Made by a program: the position numbers and the translations under genes | Notes under the pieces: generated by a model | What the model was told of the DNA's origin: nothing | Databases searched by the model: none | Seen by the model: the letters and a program-made list of their open reading frames with translations, nothing else | Shown here: piece after piece, positions 6,139 to 7,590 of the stretch | Numbering within the stretch: position 1 is the stretch's first letter | Layout: every line of letters begins with the position of its first letter | Origin: a bacterium | GTDB taxonomy: Bacteria; UBP15; UBA6099 | Reading direction: 5' to 3' | DNA: 7,590 nt | NCBI GenBank assembly: GCA_029573925.1 | Contig: JAKQBV010000103.1 | Span: 1 to 7,590, forward strand

Positions 6139-6756
6139 TTAGCTATTCTCGGCCTCCTTCCGTCTTCCTGACACGCCGCGTAGAACGAACTCTTCAAGCA
6201 GCGTTTCGTATGCTTCTATTCCTCCGGCGTTCTTCTTTGCCAAGACTGAATGGGACCACAACAGGCACATGACGGCGATCAGCTCCGCTATCACAAGAGA
6301 TTCCCCCTTGCTGAAGCGTTCGCGTCCCGCCGCTTCGGACACAAGCGAGGCCAGAGCGTTAAGATATCTTTCTTCGAAAACGCGCGTAAGAAGTTCGCTG
6401 TCCTCGTGCTTTATCCGCTCGATCTCGCCGCCCATCACTTCGGCGAGCCGGGAATGCTCATCGAACAGCGCCAGTTGGGACTCTATGGCGATTCTTAGCT
6501 TTTCCTCAGGCGGCGCGTCCAGACTCGCGGCCTCAGAAATCTTCGCGGACATCAGGGATATGCCCACTTCCGCGATGAGAGGGATGAGGTCTTCCTTTTT
6601 ATCGATATATTGATAAATGGTTCCTTTGCCGAGACCTGCGGCGGCGGCTATCTCTCTGATAGTCGCTTTGTGAAAGCCTTTTTCGGAAATGACCGCAATA
6701 GCAGCCTCGAATATCTGCCTGCGGCGTTCTTGGGCTGTGTCGCTCGCTCGTCTCAT
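6139..6756 (-). CDS. TetR/AcrR-family transcriptional repressor (first of the tandem pair)
   Basis: A 205-residue TetR protein. It starts MRRASDTAQERRRQIFEAA, with helix 1 ending at VISEKGFHK, a helix-turn-helix at about 31-51 (ATIREIAAAAGLGKGTIYQY) and a helical regulatory domain in which about residues 185-203 form a charged tail. The last part (VIAELIAVMCLLWSHS) is hydrophobic, as in the dimer interface of the family. The ATG at 6756 abuts a 26-bp dyad, so the protein most likely represses its own operon by covering the promoter and start. No strong ribosome site is seen before the ATG, so the leader is short and translation may be weak. The second TetR gene follows after 13 bases. Role in controlling the downstream efflux genes is inferred from order. 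Confidence 0.89.
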   Translation of the reverse strand: MRRASDTAQERRRQIFEAAIAVISEKGFHKATIREIAAAAGLGKGTIYQYIDKKEDLIPLIAEVGISLMSAKISEAASLDAPPEEKLRIAIESQLALFDEHSRLAEVMGGEIERIKHEDSELLTRVFEERYLNALASLVSEAAGRERFSKGESLVIAELIAVMCLLWSHSVLAKKNAGGIEAYETLLEEFVLRGVSGRRKEAENS

Positions 6757-6782
6757 AATTAACCCGACCAGTCGGTCTAATT
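6757..6782. promoter_or_regulatory. 26-bp dyad, probable TetR operator
   Basis: Arms 6757-6768 and 6771-6782 match as inverted repeats at 10 of 12 positions around a CA centre. The core CCGAC-CA-GTCGG is perfect, with AATTA/TAATT outer ends. It lies immediately upstream of the ATG at 6756 and overlaps the TATAAT at 6785-6780, the usual arrangement for TetR autoregulation. The remaining divergent stretch to 7007 holds no dyad I could confirm. Confidence 0.72.
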
Positions 6783-6813
6783 ATAGATTATTATTATCGA
6801 AGCGGGTTGTCAA
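6780..6813 (-). promoter_or_regulatory. Candidate promoter of the TetR-efflux operon
   Basis: On the minus strand a perfect TTGACA lies at 6813-6808 and a perfect TATAAT at 6785-6780, but they are 22 bases apart, longer than optimal. A closer AATAAT (15-base spacing) is the alternative -10. AT-rich repeats of ATA lie between. The TATAAT overlaps the dyad. Confidence 0.45.
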
Positions 6814-7007
6814 ATGATTTCGAAAAAATGCCGCGCGCCCATCGGCGAACACGGGTTCAAATAAAAAGCTGTGTCTAAGAGATATTCCGAGAGAAAAAAA
6901 CATAAAACAATACCGCATTAGTTGTTTTCATGTGTTATTGTTATCGTGTCATATCGTTCTATCATGAAGACGGATGTATTAACATGAAACAAACAAGGAG
7001 AGACGGC

Positions 7008-7590
7008 ATGGTTGTGAAGGCGATTGCGGCGGTTGTGGTTTTAATGATGTGTTTTGCGCGGACGGCGGGGGCGACTGAGTTATGGGCGGACGCGGGGCAA
7101 TTGAGAGAGGTCAGGCGCTGCGGTGACGGCGTCCTGTATGAGACGGACGCGTCGCACGGGACGCTGCTTGTGGCGCGGGTGAGGGGGACTCACAAGGAGA
7201 TGGGCAGGCAGTACGGCTGTCTGTTGGGAGACAAGATAATATCTGTGATGCAGGTTTACACGAAAGCATCCGACCCGAAAGATATAAAAAAGACGTTGAT
7301 CTTCCGCGCCTGCCGGAATGTGTGGAAGCGAAACGAGCCGCATGTGCCGAGTGAGTATAAGGACGAAATAATCGGCATAGCGCAGGGGGCGAACAAGGCG
7401 GGATTCGATGTTTCTCCGCAGTTGGTGGAGACGGGGATAGCGTTGCCGAATTTTTCTGACATGCACGACAAGAAGCTGATGATGAGCTGGTTGAACCCGG
7501 ACGACGCGAAGAGGCTTGGAATGGGGGCGGGATTCGATTTTCGAACCACGTGCAGCTCGTTTGCGGCGTGGGGCGGGCGCACTGAGGGGG
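7008..7590 (+). CDS. Exported C45-family Ntn-hydrolase (acyl-CoA:6-APA acyltransferase-like), 3' end beyond the window
   Basis: The frame is open from ATG 7008 to the window end (194 codons). A Sec signal peptide is clear (hydrophobic residues 5-20, likely cleavage after AGA at 23). The mature part carries RGTHKEMGRQYG (59-70), matching the RGTHYEMG-type segment of the C45/phospholipase-B-like family, and then FRTTCSSFAAWGG (178-190). In this family a Cys at the start of a CSSFA or CT-x-F motif becomes the N-terminal nucleophile after self-cleavage; here it is Cys182, giving a propeptide of about 158 residues after the signal. Such enzymes cleave or transfer amide or acyl groups; the substrate is unknown. 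AAGGAG at 6995-7000 sits 7 bases before the ATG and rejects the in-frame ATG at 6984. It is divergent from the TetR-efflux operon. Confidence 0.8.
   Translation, partial: MVVKAIAAVVVLMMCFARTAGATELWADAGQLREVRRCGDGVLYETDASHGTLLVARVRGTHKEMGRQYGCLLGDKIISVMQVYTKASDPKDIKKTLIFRACRNVWKRNEPHVPSEYKDEIIGIAQGANKAGFDVSPQLVETGIALPNFSDMHDKKLMMSWLNPDDAKRLGMGAGFDFRTTCSSFAAWGGRTEG

Noticed and set aside
5538..6272. 244-residue plus-strand open frame
   Set aside because: It is antisense to the second TetR gene, has no motif, and the minus-strand frame has clear TetR residues and ribosome sites.
6984..7007. ATG at 6984 as the hydrolase start
   Set aside because: In frame, but AAGGAG at 6995-7000 serves ATG 7008 and the shorter form gives a standard signal peptide.
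7080..7466. 128-residue minus-strand open frame
   Set aside because: Antisense of the C45-type hydrolase, which has signal peptide and family motifs.

Overview
The window reads as an ordinary bacterial accessory region with moderately high GC. A lipoprotein-type RND adaptor points to a double-membrane (Gram-negative-type) bacterium. I cannot name the phylum from the sequence alone. No phage, CRISPR, tRNA or rRNA is visible.

Layout. At 1-126 (+) is the last 41 residues of an IS1595/ISXO2-like transposase. A TetR-family repressor follows only 18 bases later (145-771, +). A 344-base gap rich in inverted repeats then leads to a good sigma70-type promoter and a LysE/RhtB-type exporter (1116-1766, +). 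Downstream, two hairpins lie between convergent genes.

From 6756 down to 1864 everything is on the minus strand, closely spaced and probably co-transcribed in part: two tandem paralogous TetR regulators (6756-6139 and 6125-5541), an RND/MFP efflux adaptor lipoprotein (5474-4276), the first 29 codons of an RND inner-membrane pump, a response-regulator receiver remnant fused onto it, a divergent crotonase-fold protein (3746-2991) and an unrecognised exported protein (2964-1864). Divergently on the plus strand, from 7008 past the window end, is an exported Ntn-hydrolase of the C45 (acyl-CoA:6-aminopenicillanate acyltransferase-like) type.

Two lesions stand out. (1) The adaptor's lipoprotein signal peptide is encoded, but its only sensible ATG is one base out of frame across a run of seven A. 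An eighth A, or -1 slippage on A-AAA-AAA, restores a clean 399-residue lipoprotein. (2) The pump gene starts correctly, overlapping the adaptor stop as TAATG, but ends after 29 recognisable codons. It passes abruptly, out of frame, into a receiver domain lacking its own start and acidic pocket. This looks like a large deletion or an assembly join. The regulator-adaptor cassette is therefore probably non-functional as an efflux pump as written.

How the genes work together is inferred: the two TetR proteins probably autoregulate from a near-perfect 26-bp dyad touching the first start codon and control the efflux adaptor and pump. The crotonase and exported protein may belong to a separate unit joined by the deletion. 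I see no convincing wholly new system. The most worthwhile leads are the homopolymer frameshift, the pump/receiver junction, the crotonase lacking both catalytic glutamates, and the paired palindromes after the first TetR gene.
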